Assembly: GCF_900156895.1 (NCBI RefSeq)
Contig: NZ_FTPD01000056.1
Coordinates: forward strand, 263,084 to 327,083
From: Mesorhizobium prunaredense
GTDB taxonomy: Bacteria > Pseudomonadota > Alphaproteobacteria > Rhizobiales > Rhizobiaceae
DNA length: 64,000 nt
Direction of reading: 5' to 3'
The notes beneath the pieces are model-generated. The model was not told the origin of the DNA and searched no databases. It worked only from the letters and a program-made list of their open reading frames with translations. Positions 43,426-53,800 of the stretch are shown piece by piece; the stretch's first letter is position 1, and each line of letters opens with the position of its first letter. A program made the position numbers and the translations under genes.

Positions 43426-43494
43426 GATCGATGCCAAGGGAGTATTGAACAACCAATGAGGCGAAAACCAGAGATAACAGGAGGTGTCGTGAGC

Positions 43495-44469
43495 GTGGAC
43501 AGGACCCTTTACATCCTGTTCAAAGCGACGCCGGGAGAAGACGATGACCGGCTCGTCGCCTCCGGCCGCGTTGCCGATGATTCAGTTGTGCTTCGGCGTC
43601 GGGAGGAGGTTGCGGACCTGATCTCTTTCACAGCCTTGCAACCGCCCTTCAAGGCCCAAGCCGTTGGACTGACTGGAGAGGGGGAGGTGGCATATTTTTC
43701 CGAAGCCGTCAGTCAACGTGAGCAGATACCCGGAGCTGGATTCGCCTCCAAAGGTGCGATGAAGTTCGGCCGCATGACAAAAATACTGCAGATCGGCAAT
43801 CGACTATTGGCGCTCGGCTATGGGGGGCAAGTCTACATGCGGACGCCGTCGGAGGGCTGGAGGTTTCTCGCGGGCCCGAAAGGCAGCGATGATGGGTCAA
43901 CGAACCTGGTCTACTTCTGCGCCGTCGAACACAAAGGCCGACTATATTTTGGCGGAACGGAGACGAAGCGATTCAAGAGTACAGCAGAGATTGATGCTGC
44001 GAGCCAAGCCGGCGATGGCCGACGTCTCGCGCGCGCGATCTTGGCGGCGAAGGTTCCGGATAAAGCTGTGGTTTGGGCATACGACGGTTCGTGGAGCCAA
44101 GCGGACTTTGATCATCCTGGAACTGTCGTCGAGATGCTGGAGGCAGGCAGATCCATCGAGATTTTCACAACCAATGGACGGATTGTCTCGACACCCGATT
44201 TCCAGGAATTCAGCGACGTATTCGCATTCGGCAAGAAGAAGTCGTTCTGGGACATCAAAAGAACAGAACAAGGGAACCTTGTGTACTTCGACGGCACACT
44301 TTTCCGGTGGACCGGCGTGATGGAGCCGTTCGAACCGTCGCTGCCTAGCGTCGACGAAAGTTTCATAAACGTCTCGAGCTATGCCGGATTGCTGGTGGCG
44401 TTCGCCCCGCATCAAATCTACAAGCTGGATGGAGACGATTGGGTCGAGGTTACCTACACTTTGTCGTAA
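43495..44469 (+). CDS. Hypothetical protein downstream of the toxin, candidate immunity protein
   Basis: AGGAGGT at 43479-43485 favours the GTG at 43495; a GTG at 43489 and an ATG at 43456 are in-frame alternatives. The 324-residue product has repeated beta-strand-like units of 40-50 residues with aromatic ends (LLALGYGGQVYMRTPSEGW, then VVWAYDGSWSQADFDHPG, then LVYFDGTLFRWTGVMEPFEP), suggesting a beta-propeller. There is no signal peptide. It follows the nuclease effector on the same strand and shares its lower GC content, the usual position of an immunity gene. Its size is large for an immunity protein, so an accessory role is possible. Confidence 0.55.
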   Translation: MDRTLYILFKATPGEDDDRLVASGRVADDSVVLRRREEVADLISFTALQPPFKAQAVGLTGEGEVAYFSEAVSQREQIPGAGFASKGAMKFGRMTKILQIGNRLLALGYGGQVYMRTPSEGWRFLAGPKGSDDGSTNLVYFCAVEHKGRLYFGGTETKRFKSTAEIDAASQAGDGRRLARAILAAKVPDKAVVWAYDGSWSQADFDHPGTVVEMLEAGRSIEIFTTNGRIVSTPDFQEFSDVFAFGKKKSFWDIKRTEQGNLVYFDGTLFRWTGVMEPFEPSLPSVDESFINVSSYAGLLVAFAPHQIYKLDGDDWVEVTYTLS

Positions 44470-44499
44470 GTGGCAGAGGGAAGGCCGCACAAACGTTCT

Positions 44500-44850
44500 T
44501 CAGATACCACCCACTGGCAACTTGGCAGTCAGGTATTTGCGCACTTGTTCGAGGTTCAACTGCTTGAGAGGAAGAGGACTAGTCGCTTCCAGCATCCGGA
44601 TCACAAAAAGTTCCCCTGCTTCGGAAAACTCATCGAAACGCTCCTTTGCGATACGCTTGCCGTCGACACCCGCAATACGCAGCCCAAGCAAATGTGCCTC
44701 CAGTCGCTCTATGAGCCGCTCCACGCGCTCCTCGTCGACCTCGGGGTTTTCGCCGGGATGGAGTAGATGGTGGTCGTAGACTGTCCAGAGGAAAGCCGCC
44801 ATTTCCGCGTGCTGACGTACAATGTGTTCGAGAATAGGCGGCCTTGGCAT
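44500..44850 (-). CDS. Shortened TIGR02270-like protein, T6SS associated
   Basis: The 116-residue product reads ILEHIVRQHAEMAAFLWTVY and later RLEAHLLGLRIAGVDGKRIA and EAGELFVIRML. This matches the N-terminal EQHAEEAAFLW...RLEAHLDGLRIAG segment of TIGR02270 proteins found beside vgrG genes. Those are normally several hundred residues long with HEAT-like repeats; here the protein ends after the first domain. It is either a natural short form or a truncated gene. Its start overlaps the stop of the DUF6484 gene by four bases (ATGA), so it belongs to the vgrG operon. Confidence 0.55.
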   Translation of the reverse strand: MPRPPILEHIVRQHAEMAAFLWTVYDHHLLHPGENPEVDEERVERLIERLEAHLLGLRIAGVDGKRIAKERFDEFSEAGELFVIRMLEATSPLPLKQLNLEQVRKYLTAKLPVGGI

Positions 44851-45290
44851 CAGTTCAGATTCACCGAGCCGCCACGGATGCGGTTGGAGGCGCTGGCGTG
44901 GCTGACCAGATTGGTGCCCCGTATGGTGAGATGGCCATCCTTTTCCATAATGATGACCGACTTGCCGCACCTCAGCTCAAGCCGCTCGCTCGAACTGATC
45001 TTCACCGTTTCACCGTCGCGCACCACATGACTGTCGCTCCGGCGGCTGTTTGCCTGTCGTTTTGCGGGATCGACAATTCGCCCAACGATTAGCGGCTTAC
45101 GCGGATTGGCGTTTTCGAACAACAGCGCCACTTCCATCCCGATCATGTCAGACGACAGTTCGGTCAGACTATTTGCCGGCAAGGCTGCTTCTACTGGATT
45201 GCCGGGAAATACCACGAGCGGTATGCCTTGGTCGAACCCAAGCAGCAGACCAATCACCACTCCATTGATCCGTTCGTCGATGTCGTTCAT
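44850..45290 (-). CDS. DUF6484 family protein
   Basis: The 146-residue protein has GVVIGLLLGFDQGIPLVVF near the start, MIGMEVALLFENANPRKPLI (the family's core, followed by VGRI) and a C-terminal SVIIMEKDGHLTIRG strand resembling the VgrG tail's beta-helix rungs. DUF6484 proteins are encoded with vgrG and TIGR02270-like genes; their role is not established. It starts ten bases after the vgrG stop and is presumably co-transcribed. Confidence 0.8.
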   Translation of the reverse strand: MNDIDERINGVVIGLLLGFDQGIPLVVFPGNPVEAALPANSLTELSSDMIGMEVALLFENANPRKPLIVGRIVDPAKRQANSRRSDSHVVRDGETVKISSSERLELRCGKSVIIMEKDGHLTIRGTNLVSHASASNRIRGGSVNLN

Positions 45291-45300
45291 GGGCGCGTCC

Positions 45301-47628
45301 TCAGTTCTGCTTTATCTCCGAGCCTTTCATGATGATGTCGCTCGAAGCATTGACGTTTATCTTTCCCGAACCCTTAACAGTGATATCCTTACCCTTGATG
45401 GTAATCGTTCCGTCCTTTTTCATAACGATCTCGGCGCTCCCGGTTTTGATCGTGACGGACTCCTTGGCCTCGATGGTCAGGTTCTTGCCGACCACGATGC
45501 CCGCGTCCTCGCCGACCTGGGTGAGGCTCTTTTTACCGATCTTGAGCTCGTGCGCCCCATTGACCTGAGTCGAAGCGTCCTCGCCGACCTTGATGATATG
45601 CGTCTTACTGATCTGCGTGTTCTGGGCACCGCCGATCTTGACGCCCTGATCGGAGCCGATCTGTATGCTTTGGCTGGCTCCGACTTTCCAACTGTCCGAC
45701 GCGCCGATATCGTGGCTTTGACCGATGCCGACAGTCACCGAGCGTGACGCGCCGATGGTGTTGGTCTGCACCGCACCCACAGTCCTGGTCTCGGCGGCGC
45801 CGACGCTGTCGATGCGCGCGGCGCCAACCGTGATGGTCTGGATCAGCGCCACAGTCTGCGTGTGGTTGGCGCCGATCGTCTCCGTCGAATTCGACCCAAT
45901 ATTGATCGTCTCGTTCGACCCCACCGTCAGCGACCTGTTCACCCCCACCGTCTCGGTATCGTTGTTGCCGATATCCGTCGTCTGGTCGACGCCAACCTTG
46001 ACCGTCTTGTTGTTGCCGACGTCCTCGTCGAGGTTGTGGCCGACGGAGTGCTTGGCGTCGTGGTCGATGCGGTCGGACTGGTCGTGCTGCACCAGCTTGG
46101 TGCGGTCGTTCTTGATCAGAAGGTTGTGGTCCTTCTGAGCCTGGAAATTGACCAGTTCGGAGCCGGCCTTGTCCTCGAACATCAGCTCGTTGTAACCGCC
46201 GCCGCCTTTCGAGGAGTCGGATTTCCAACCGGATTGCGTGGCGCTGCCCGGCAGCCCGTAGGGCGGCATCTGCGAGGCGTTGTAGACGCGGCCGGTGATG
46301 ATCGGCAGATCGGGGTCGCCTTCGATGAAGTCGACGATCACCTCCTGGCCGATGCGCGGGATCTGAATAAAACCCCAGCCGCTGCCGGCCCAGGTCTGCG
46401 ACACGCGCACGAAGCAGGAGCTGTTCTGGTCCTTCTTGCCGAGACGATCCCAGTGGAACTGCACCTTCACCCGGGCATATTTGTCGGTGAATATTTCCTC
46501 GCCGGACGGGCCGACCACCGTCGCCGTCTGCGGGCCGCGCATGATCGGCCGTGTCGTGACCCGCGGCGGGCGATAGGCCAAGGCGGTCGGCGCCACGCCG
46601 AGGATCACCTTGAAGTTCTCGCTTTCAACGTCGGCAAAGGCTCTGTAGCCGGGATCGAACAGCCTGTATTCGGCGCTGACCACCAGATATTCCTGGTTCT
46701 GGTCTTCCCTCGGGAAGCCGTCCAGCTTGAACGTGCAGCCGGAATACAGGCCGCGCACGGTACCGACTGCAGCAATGCGCTGGTGCACGGCCTGGATTTC
46801 CTCGCGCCGTATCGCGGCCAGGCTGTCGCCGCGGCCAACGTCGAGATGCGCGCCGGGCTGGCGGTAATTCTCGCCCGCGGCCAGCTTGTGACTGAACGGC
46901 TGGGCGGATTTGGCCATCAGGTCGGCGCCCGGCTTCTCGAAATCATAGTCGGTATGGACATAGGCGCCCGGCCGCACCGAGCTGCCTGGAATCCATTCGG
47001 TGATGTATTCGACATCGCGCCGGGAGCCCTGCCCTTCAAAGTGATAGGGCACCTTTTCATAGCCCGGCGCCGGCTTGAGCTTGTTCATGGCATCGGCCAG
47101 CACAAGCGTGTGCTTGCCCTCGTCGTGCTCGAAGAAATACAGGATGCCTTCGTGCTCGAGCAGCCGCTGCACGAAATCGAGATCGCTCTCGTCATACTGG
47201 ACGCAATACTCACGCGGCGGATAAGTGCCTTGCAGGCGCTTCTCGAATTTTGCCGTGCTGTATTTCGAGAAAACCTCCTCGACGATTTCGATGACGCTCA
47301 TGTTCTGGAAAATGCGGCAGTCGGTGGTGTTGCCGAGAAACCAGAGCCATGGCCTGATGACGGCTTCGTAGTAGGCCAGGCGGTCCTCGATCCGGGTCAG
47401 CCGAAACTCGGAGACAAGGCCGCTGAACCAGCGTTTGGGATCGGATTCACCTTCGATCGAAACCGCACCACCCAGCATCTTCAGCGGATCGATATCAGGG
47501 CTGTTGCTTACGAACCCGACCGTATAGGCCAAACAACGACTGATCTCATCGCGCCCGACAAGATGCGTGAAGGTCAACAGCTCAGCGCCAACCGGCGTCT
47601 GCACAACCGTGGCACGTTCGTTCGGCAT
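45301..47628 (-). CDS. vgrG: T6SS spike protein VgrG (TssI)
   Basis: VgrG trimers cap the Hcp tube and pierce the target membrane. The 775-residue protein has the gp27-like part (residues 1-370; ESDLDFVQRLLEHEGILYFF is diagnostic), the gp5 OB-fold (GPSGEEIFTDKYARVKVQFH, WAGSGWGFIQIPRIGQEVIV) and then an unusually long beta-helix. From about residue 520 to 720 the chain repeats an eight-residue rung, often VGxxxTxx or IGxxxTxx. No enzymatic C-terminal domain follows, so it probably carries separate effectors. The start at 47628 has a GGAGGG-type site about ten bases upstream. Confidence 0.95.
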   Translation of the reverse strand: MPNERATVVQTPVGAELLTFTHLVGRDEISRCLAYTVGFVSNSPDIDPLKMLGGAVSIEGESDPKRWFSGLVSEFRLTRIEDRLAYYEAVIRPWLWFLGNTTDCRIFQNMSVIEIVEEVFSKYSTAKFEKRLQGTYPPREYCVQYDESDLDFVQRLLEHEGILYFFEHDEGKHTLVLADAMNKLKPAPGYEKVPYHFEGQGSRRDVEYITEWIPGSSVRPGAYVHTDYDFEKPGADLMAKSAQPFSHKLAAGENYRQPGAHLDVGRGDSLAAIRREEIQAVHQRIAAVGTVRGLYSGCTFKLDGFPREDQNQEYLVVSAEYRLFDPGYRAFADVESENFKVILGVAPTALAYRPPRVTTRPIMRGPQTATVVGPSGEEIFTDKYARVKVQFHWDRLGKKDQNSSCFVRVSQTWAGSGWGFIQIPRIGQEVIVDFIEGDPDLPIITGRVYNASQMPPYGLPGSATQSGWKSDSSKGGGGYNELMFEDKAGSELVNFQAQKDHNLLIKNDRTKLVQHDQSDRIDHDAKHSVGHNLDEDVGNNKTVKVGVDQTTDIGNNDTETVGVNRSLTVGSNETINIGSNSTETIGANHTQTVALIQTITVGAARIDSVGAAETRTVGAVQTNTIGASRSVTVGIGQSHDIGASDSWKVGASQSIQIGSDQGVKIGGAQNTQISKTHIIKVGEDASTQVNGAHELKIGKKSLTQVGEDAGIVVGKNLTIEAKESVTIKTGSAEIVMKKDGTITIKGKDITVKGSGKINVNASSDIIMKGSEIKQN

Positions 47629-47828
47629 GGGTCGTGCCCCCTCCCGCCGCTCGTTTCCGCCTGAGCCTAGCACATGTCTTGCACCGACCAAAGGGGACCC
47701 TTGGTGACTGCAGCCTCGTCGCGTTCAGATTCATCGACTTGAACGCTTCTGTGCCGCCGCGCTCAGAAATTGCTGGTATAATGGGGTGTCCTGGGTGAGT
47801 TTCCCGACAGGATCGACGGCGATTTTGA

Positions 47829-48887
47829 ATGTTCATCAGGCTGCAGATCAACAATGTCGTCTCGCTGCCCGCCGGTATGTCGACCGGCTACTCCGCTCGT
47901 GATCGCAGCTTTGAAATCGGCCGCGAGGCCTGTGACTGGACCTTGCCCGATCCCGACAAGTTCATCTCCGCCAGACACTGCGAAGTGCGTTACCAGGCAG
48001 GCGCGTTCTGGCTGCACGACATCTCGCGCAACGGCACATTCATCAACGGATCGACCCAGCGCATGGCCGGCCCTCACCGGCTTGGTCAAGGCGACCGGTT
48101 GCTGATCGGTCGCTATGTCGTCCTGGTTTCGATTGATGACGAGCGCGCCGCGACAGGGCATCCTCAAAGCAGCCACGGTTCGACGCAGCGGCAAATGCCT
48201 GTCGCAACCGGCCGGCCGCAGGATTTCGGAGACCAGCCTTTCTTCGATCCGGTGGAGCAACGGCCCGGGCAGAGAGCACCGGTGTCGACGCCTTCGCCGC
48301 CCGCGCCGCTCGCTTCGACGAGAGACGAGGTGCTGCGGGACATCGCGATCGCAGCCGGCATCGCGCCGGAATTGCTTCAATCGCGTGATCCGCATGAAGC
48401 GGCTGCCGAAATCGGCGCGGTGCTTCGGACCGTTGTCGAGGAGCTGGCCCAGCTGCTGAAGGCACGTGCGGCGGCGAAAATACTGGCCAAGAGCACACAA
48501 CGGACGATGATCAGTGCTGCCGATAACAATCCCCTAAAATTCGTCCCGGGAACCGATGACATCCTCGAAATCATGTTTGCGCGGCGCAGAGCCGGCTATC
48601 TTGATGCCAGGCACAGTATCGAAGACGCATTTCGCGATCTCAAGACGCACGAGTTCGCCACCTATGCAGCCATGCAAGCTGCGCTCTCTCGGCTGCTTGA
48701 CGAGTTGTCGCCTGAGGCGATCAGCAAAAAACTCCCACCGACGTCATTCACATCGAAGAAGGGCCTGGCTTGGGATGCCTTCGTCGCCAAATGGCGGACC
48801 ATGGAGGAAGCACACGAAAACGGAATGCTGGACATATTCCTGGCCTATTTCAGCGAAGCCTATGCCAAAGCCGACAAGCAAAAGTAG
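47829..48887 (+). CDS. tagH: T6SS-associated FHA-domain protein TagH (copy 2)
   Basis: The N-terminal FHA domain has SFEIGREACDWTLPDPDKFI followed by SARHCEV and the NGTFINGSTQRM loop, with the conserved Gly-Arg, Ser-x-x-His and Asn-Gly positions. A short Pro-rich linker leads to a C-terminal TagH domain (AEIGAVLRTVVEELAQLLKA, then NNPLKFVPGTDDILEIMF). At 352 residues it is shorter than copy 1, mainly in the linker. It diverges from vgrG across a 200-base gap that should contain both promoters, and begins the second envelope module. Confidence 0.88.
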   Translation: MFIRLQINNVVSLPAGMSTGYSARDRSFEIGREACDWTLPDPDKFISARHCEVRYQAGAFWLHDISRNGTFINGSTQRMAGPHRLGQGDRLLIGRYVVLVSIDDERAATGHPQSSHGSTQRQMPVATGRPQDFGDQPFFDPVEQRPGQRAPVSTPSPPAPLASTRDEVLRDIAIAAGIAPELLQSRDPHEAAAEIGAVLRTVVEELAQLLKARAAAKILAKSTQRTMISAADNNPLKFVPGTDDILEIMFARRRAGYLDARHSIEDAFRDLKTHEFATYAAMQAALSRLLDELSPEAISKKLPPTSFTSKKGLAWDAFVAKWRTMEEAHENGMLDIFLAYFSEAYAKADKQK

Positions 48888-49275
48888 ACCGGGAGGACTG
48901 AACCTGGCAGATGCCCCGGAAATCGGATCGGTCTGCTGGTGGAATGTATCAGAGCGTCCTTGGCGAGCCCAAAGATGTGGCGCTGTCGTTGGCGAAGAAA
49001 AATTCTTTCGCAGCGCTGCATCTGGTTCCAATCGACCATTTCTAAGCTTACGATCACTTACGACAGTTCGCCAGCGGGTAAGGCTGATTGACCTGGGGTC
49101 TGCGGCACATGTCATGTTACGGCGGGATAGAAAGATATAGCCGACCTTTCTCCAGACACTGCCCTCGTCAGCAGCGCCTGCAGTTCCTGCGCCTGCAGTC
49201 CCTGCGCTTGACCGGGGACCGTTTTGCCCGGTTATGGCGCACACGCGGCACCCGCGCGTGGATGGACGTTTGGCG
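48888..49275. other. 388-base gap inside the second T6SS module
   Basis: No gene is visible here on either strand. At the corresponding place in the first module (between tagH and tssL) tssJ and tssK occur; this gap is far too short for them and shows no remnant I can recognise. It may contain a promoter for tssL2-tssM2. Confidence 0.5.
49174..49210. repeat. Two and a half copies of a 15-bp direct repeat
   Basis: GCGCCTGCAGTTCCT and GCGCCTGCAGTCCCT stand side by side, followed by GCGCTTG. The array is about 65 bases before the tssL2 start. It may be a regulatory or slippage repeat; nothing more can be said. Confidence 0.6.
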
Positions 49276-50787
49276 ATGAGCTCGAAGGACGATCCTTTCG
49301 GCCCAGCGGGCAAGACAGTTATTCGCGCACCGCGCCGCGCTGAGAAATCAGCGCCCGATCCTCAGGCGGCCGTTCCCGACGCCGGGCGCCCCGGTCCCTC
49401 GCCGGTCAAGGATTCAACGGTTTTCGATCCGGTCGCTCGGCATGCACCGCCGGGCTGGACATCCGGAACCGTGCTTTATCAGGGTGCAGACCCCGGCGCA
49501 GCGGCGGCAACCGGCTCCTTTGCGGCGGCGCCGGGCATTCAGCAGGACATCCTGCTGCATGCCACGGACAGCGTCAAATATTCCGCAGCAAATCAGATCC
49601 TCGCCGCGGCCGCGCCTTTGCTGATGCTGTTTGGCCAGCTCAGGCTTATGGCTGTCGAAAGACAGGCGGAGCAACTGGCGGAACATGTCGCCGAGGCGAT
49701 CGAAAAATTCGACCGGACGATGGAGAAAGCCGGTGTTCCCGAAGAAGATGCACGGATCGCAAAATTTGCTCTCTGCGAAACCGCTGACGACCTCATCGGC
49801 AACCTGCCTTGGCCCAAGACAGACGCCTGGGCGCAGCACAGCATGCTGTCACAGTTCTTCCACGTCGCGCCCACCGGCTCGGGCTTCTACCAAGCGCTGA
49901 ACAAGATATTGGCCGCGCCGGAGGCTCACTACGATTTGCTTGAACTGATGCATGCCTGCCTGTCGCTGGGGTTCGAAGGCCAGTATCGAGGCCTTGCGCG
50001 CGACGACAACAATCTCGAACGCGTTCGACGCGACGTCTACGAGACGCTTCGTTACTTCAGGGCGCGCGCCGACGACGACATCTCGCCCCACTGGCAAAGC
50101 CTGGCGGTGTCCAGCCCACAGTCGTCGGCCCGGTTGCCGCTCTGGGTGATTGCGGCGGCTGCGTCGGCGCTGCTGACGGCGGCATTCTTCGCGTTGCGGG
50201 TCTTCATCACCAGCGAGGGCGATGCCCTTGCCGGCAGGTTGCTGGCGCTCGATCCGTCGACGCCGATCGCCATCGAACGCGCCACCGTGGTGCCGTCGGC
50301 TGCGCCGGTGAAGGTCGCTCCGCCTGTCGCCCCTACCCGTTCCCAGATCGATCGCATCCATGCGGCACTGGCCAAGACCATCGCGCGCGGCGGGCTGAGC
50401 GTCGGCACGCAGGGCAGGTTCATCATCGTGGAGATCAACAATGTCCTGCTGTTCCCGTCCGGCAGGGCGGAGATAAAACCGGAGTTTGCAGCAATCGCCG
50501 CGGACATTGCCGCCGCACTGGAACCGGAGCCTGGACCGATCATGATCGTCGGCCACACGGACAATGTGAAGCCGCGGAAATCGAGCCCGTTCAAATCCAA
50601 CTTCGACCTTTCCATCGCCCGGGCGAAGGCCGTCGCAGCTGTCATGGCGCCACGGTTCAGCAAGCCTTCCCGGATCACCGTCGACGGCAAGGGTGAAGAC
50701 GAACCGATCGCCGACAATGCGACGCCGGAGGGCCGCGCCCAGAATCGCCGTGTCGATTTGATGATCCCCAAGGAGGAAACACTGTGA
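49276..50787 (+). CDS. tssL: T6SS membrane protein TssL with C-terminal OmpA domain (copy 2)
   Basis: The 503-residue protein has a Pro-rich leader of about 75 residues, then a DotU domain (AANQILAAAAPLLMLFGQLR, then KFALCETADDLIGNLPWPKT and LLELMHACLSLGFEGQYRGL), one membrane helix (LPLWVIAAAASALLTAAFFA) and an OmpA-type peptidoglycan-binding C-terminus (IMIVGHTDNVKPRKSSPFKS, AQNRRVDLMI). Domain order equals copy 1 at 34927 but sequence similarity is moderate, so the duplication is old or the copy was acquired. It should pair with the following tssM2. The start at 49276 is preferred to the upstream GTG/ATG candidates because similarity to copy 1 (SxDDPFG) begins there. Confidence 0.9.
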   Translation: MSSKDDPFGPAGKTVIRAPRRAEKSAPDPQAAVPDAGRPGPSPVKDSTVFDPVARHAPPGWTSGTVLYQGADPGAAAATGSFAAAPGIQQDILLHATDSVKYSAANQILAAAAPLLMLFGQLRLMAVERQAEQLAEHVAEAIEKFDRTMEKAGVPEEDARIAKFALCETADDLIGNLPWPKTDAWAQHSMLSQFFHVAPTGSGFYQALNKILAAPEAHYDLLELMHACLSLGFEGQYRGLARDDNNLERVRRDVYETLRYFRARADDDISPHWQSLAVSSPQSSARLPLWVIAAAASALLTAAFFALRVFITSEGDALAGRLLALDPSTPIAIERATVVPSAAPVKVAPPVAPTRSQIDRIHAALAKTIARGGLSVGTQGRFIIVEINNVLLFPSGRAEIKPEFAAIAADIAAALEPEPGPIMIVGHTDNVKPRKSSPFKSNFDLSIARAKAVAAVMAPRFSKPSRITVDGKGEDEPIADNATPEGRAQNRRVDLMIPKEETL

Positions 50788-50809
50788 GCACGGCCATTTG
50801 GACGCGCCC

Positions 50810-53800
50810 ATGACGCGCTGGCTGCTGCGGATATTCAGCGCGATCGCGCTGGCCGGTTTCGCGGCAGCCGTCTGGTTTGCCGGACCATTGATCCGCTTTG
50901 CCGACACTCGTCCGCTGGCACCCGTCTGGCTGCGCGTGACGATCATCGGCGTGATCGTTGCGATCGCGACGCTGTTTTATGGAGTGCGTTTCTGGCAAAA
51001 GCGAAAGGCGCAAAAGGCGCTCGAGACGATCGTCGCCCGCAATGACGACAGGGATGACGACTCGCAGGTGCTCGAGGCTCGTATGAATGAAGCCATCGCT
51101 GCGCTCAAGCGGTCGAGCGGCAAGCGCAATTTCCTCTACGAGGTTCCCTGGTACGTCGTCATCGGCCCGCCCGGTGCCGGCAAGACAACGGCGTTGGTCA
51201 ATTCGGGCCTGAATTTTCCGCTTGCTGGTTCCGGGAACGCCCAGCCGGTGGCCGGCGTCGGCGGCACACGGTCCTGCGACTGGTGGTTCACCGATCAGGC
51301 GGTGCTGATCGACACCGCCGGACGCTACACCACGCAGGATTCCAATGCGCAGAGCGACAAGAAGAGCTGGCTCGCCTTCTTGTCGCTGCTGAAGGGATAC
51401 CGCACAAGGCAACCGATAAACGGGGTTATCCTGGCCATCAGCCTTGCCGATCTCATCAGCCTCGATGATCGGCAGCTTGACGTCCATGTCGTCGAAATAC
51501 GCAGCCGTCTGCGCGAAATTCACGAAACACTGAAAATCCAGTTCCCGGTGTACCTGCTCTTCACCAAGGCCGACCTTGTCTCCGGTTTCATGGATTATTT
51601 TGGCGATTTTGATGAGCAGCGCCGCCGCAAAGTGTGGGGCGCGACATTCCAGACCGCCGATCGCAGCAAGAACATGGCCGGTGAGGCAGCGGCCGAATTC
51701 GACGCATTGGCAAAGCGCCTGGCGGAGGAGATGGCCGACCGCCTGCAGGAAGAGGCCGATCCGGTCGCGCGCATAGCCATCTTTGGCTTTCCAGCTCAAT
51801 TTGACGCACTGAAAAGCCGTATTGCCAGTTTCGTCGCCAGCCTGTTCGATCCGGCCCGCAGCCAGGTGAATGTCAGCCTGCGTGGACTCTATTTTTCGTC
51901 AGGCACGCAGGAGGGCACGCCGATCGACCAGGTGCTGGGCGCAATCGGTCGCAGTTTCGGCAGCGCTTCTCGCGCCCATCTTTCCGGCACCGGCAAAAGC
52001 TTCTTCTTGCATGATCTTCTGACCGGCGTCATTTTCGCGGAATCCGGCTGGGTTTCATACGACAAATCGGCTGAAAGGCGTGCAGCGTTCGCCAGGTATG
52101 GCGGCCTTGGCGCAATAGCATTGATGGCTGCCGCGGCTCTGGGCACCCTGGCCCTGAGCTTTACGGCCAACAGGTCGCTGATCGCTTCCACCACGCAAGC
52201 TGCAAGTCAGTATCGCGAGACGGCAGACCCGCTCCTCAAAAGCACGACGGTCGCCGACGTCGACCTTGAAAACGTCATCGGCCCGCTCGACCAGTTGCGT
52301 GAACTGCCGGCCGGGTTCGACACCAGTGACTTGCCGACCCCGATCCAGGAGACGTTCGGCCTCAGCCAGCGGGAAAGACTTCTTTCGGCATCGATGACAG
52401 CTTACCGGCAGGCGCTGGAGCGCATGTTCCGCTCGCGCCTGCTGCTTCAAGCCGAACGGACGATCCAGGCCAGGATGGCTGATCCCACCGCGCTCTACGA
52501 ACCGCTGAAGATCTACATGATGCTTGGCGGCAAGGCGCCCAAGGTCGATGACGAGTTGATCGTGTCCTGGATGCGGCAGGACTGGGAGCAGAACCGGTAT
52601 CCGGGTGAAAACAACCGCGAGGGACGGGCGCAACTCGAAAAGCATCTGCGGGCCATGCTTGCGCTGGACGACGCCTATGATCCGGTCTTCGAACTCAACC
52701 AGCCACTGGTCGAAGCCGCTCAACGCTCGCTCGGACGCATGAGCCTTGCCGATCGTGCCTCTGCCCTGGTGCAGTCGGCGGTATACGCCGCAGCGCTGGA
52801 TGATTTTTCCGTCTCCGTCAAAGGCGGCCCGGAAGCGCAGCTGTTGTTCGAACGTGTCGATGGCGGCGATCTGTCAGGCCTTCGCGTTCCCGGTATCTAC
52901 ACCTATAGCGGCTTCAACAACTTCTATCTCGGGCAACTCTCTCGCATTGCGCAGATGCTTGTCGATGACCAGTGGGTTCTCGGCGGCGGCGCCGAGCAAG
53001 GTGGCATCGACCAGGAGTTGCCAAAACTCGGTCCCGAACTTGTCGAGCGCTATGGCAGGGAGTTCGCCGCGGCGTGGAACGGCGTTCTCGACAGACTGAA
53101 GTTCAAGGCAATGCTGAAGGACAAGCCGCACTATATCGCGCTGTCCGCCGCCGCGTCACCAAGCTCGCCAATCGACCAGCTGTTTACGGCGATAGCCGAC
53201 GAAACAGCGCTGACGCGAGACGCTGGTTCCGGCGAAGAGTCAGGCTCCGGGGCCGAAGCCGGCATGCTTCAAAACCAGCCGCAAAACGCTGCAGACATCG
53301 CCAGCGGATTGGCCCGCATCGGCATTCAAATCGCCGGCGGCAAATCGCAAAGCCGGGCCGGCACAGGGTCCGCCGGCGGGCAAAACCAGAACCCCGGGGC
53401 GAACATCGAAGCGCAATTCAGATCATTTCAGGCTTTGGTGAACGGTCCCGCCGGACGCCGCCCAATCGATGCACTGACCCAGAATTTCCGCGACATCCAT
53501 CAAAGCCTGCAATTGGCGGCCGATGTCCCTTCGCAAACGGAACGCGCCAACATGAATCTGCAGCTGCAGATATCCACCCTTCGCGCCAATGTCTCGCGGC
53601 TGCCCAAGCAACTCGCCCGAATGGTTACTGCGACCGCCGACGAGCTTGACGGCAACGTTGCAGAAACCTCGCTGACGAATTTGAACCAGATGCTCGATGA
53701 GAGGGTCACGCGCGCCTGCGAGGAGATGGTCGAGGGCCGTTATCCCTTCGCCAGCGATGGCCCGGAGGATATTGCGATGGCGGATTTCGCGAAACTGTTC

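Noticed and set aside
45862..47664. A 600-codon open frame antisense to vgrG
   Set aside because: It mirrors the codon structure of vgrG on the other strand, has no domain, and high GC keeps opposite frames open.
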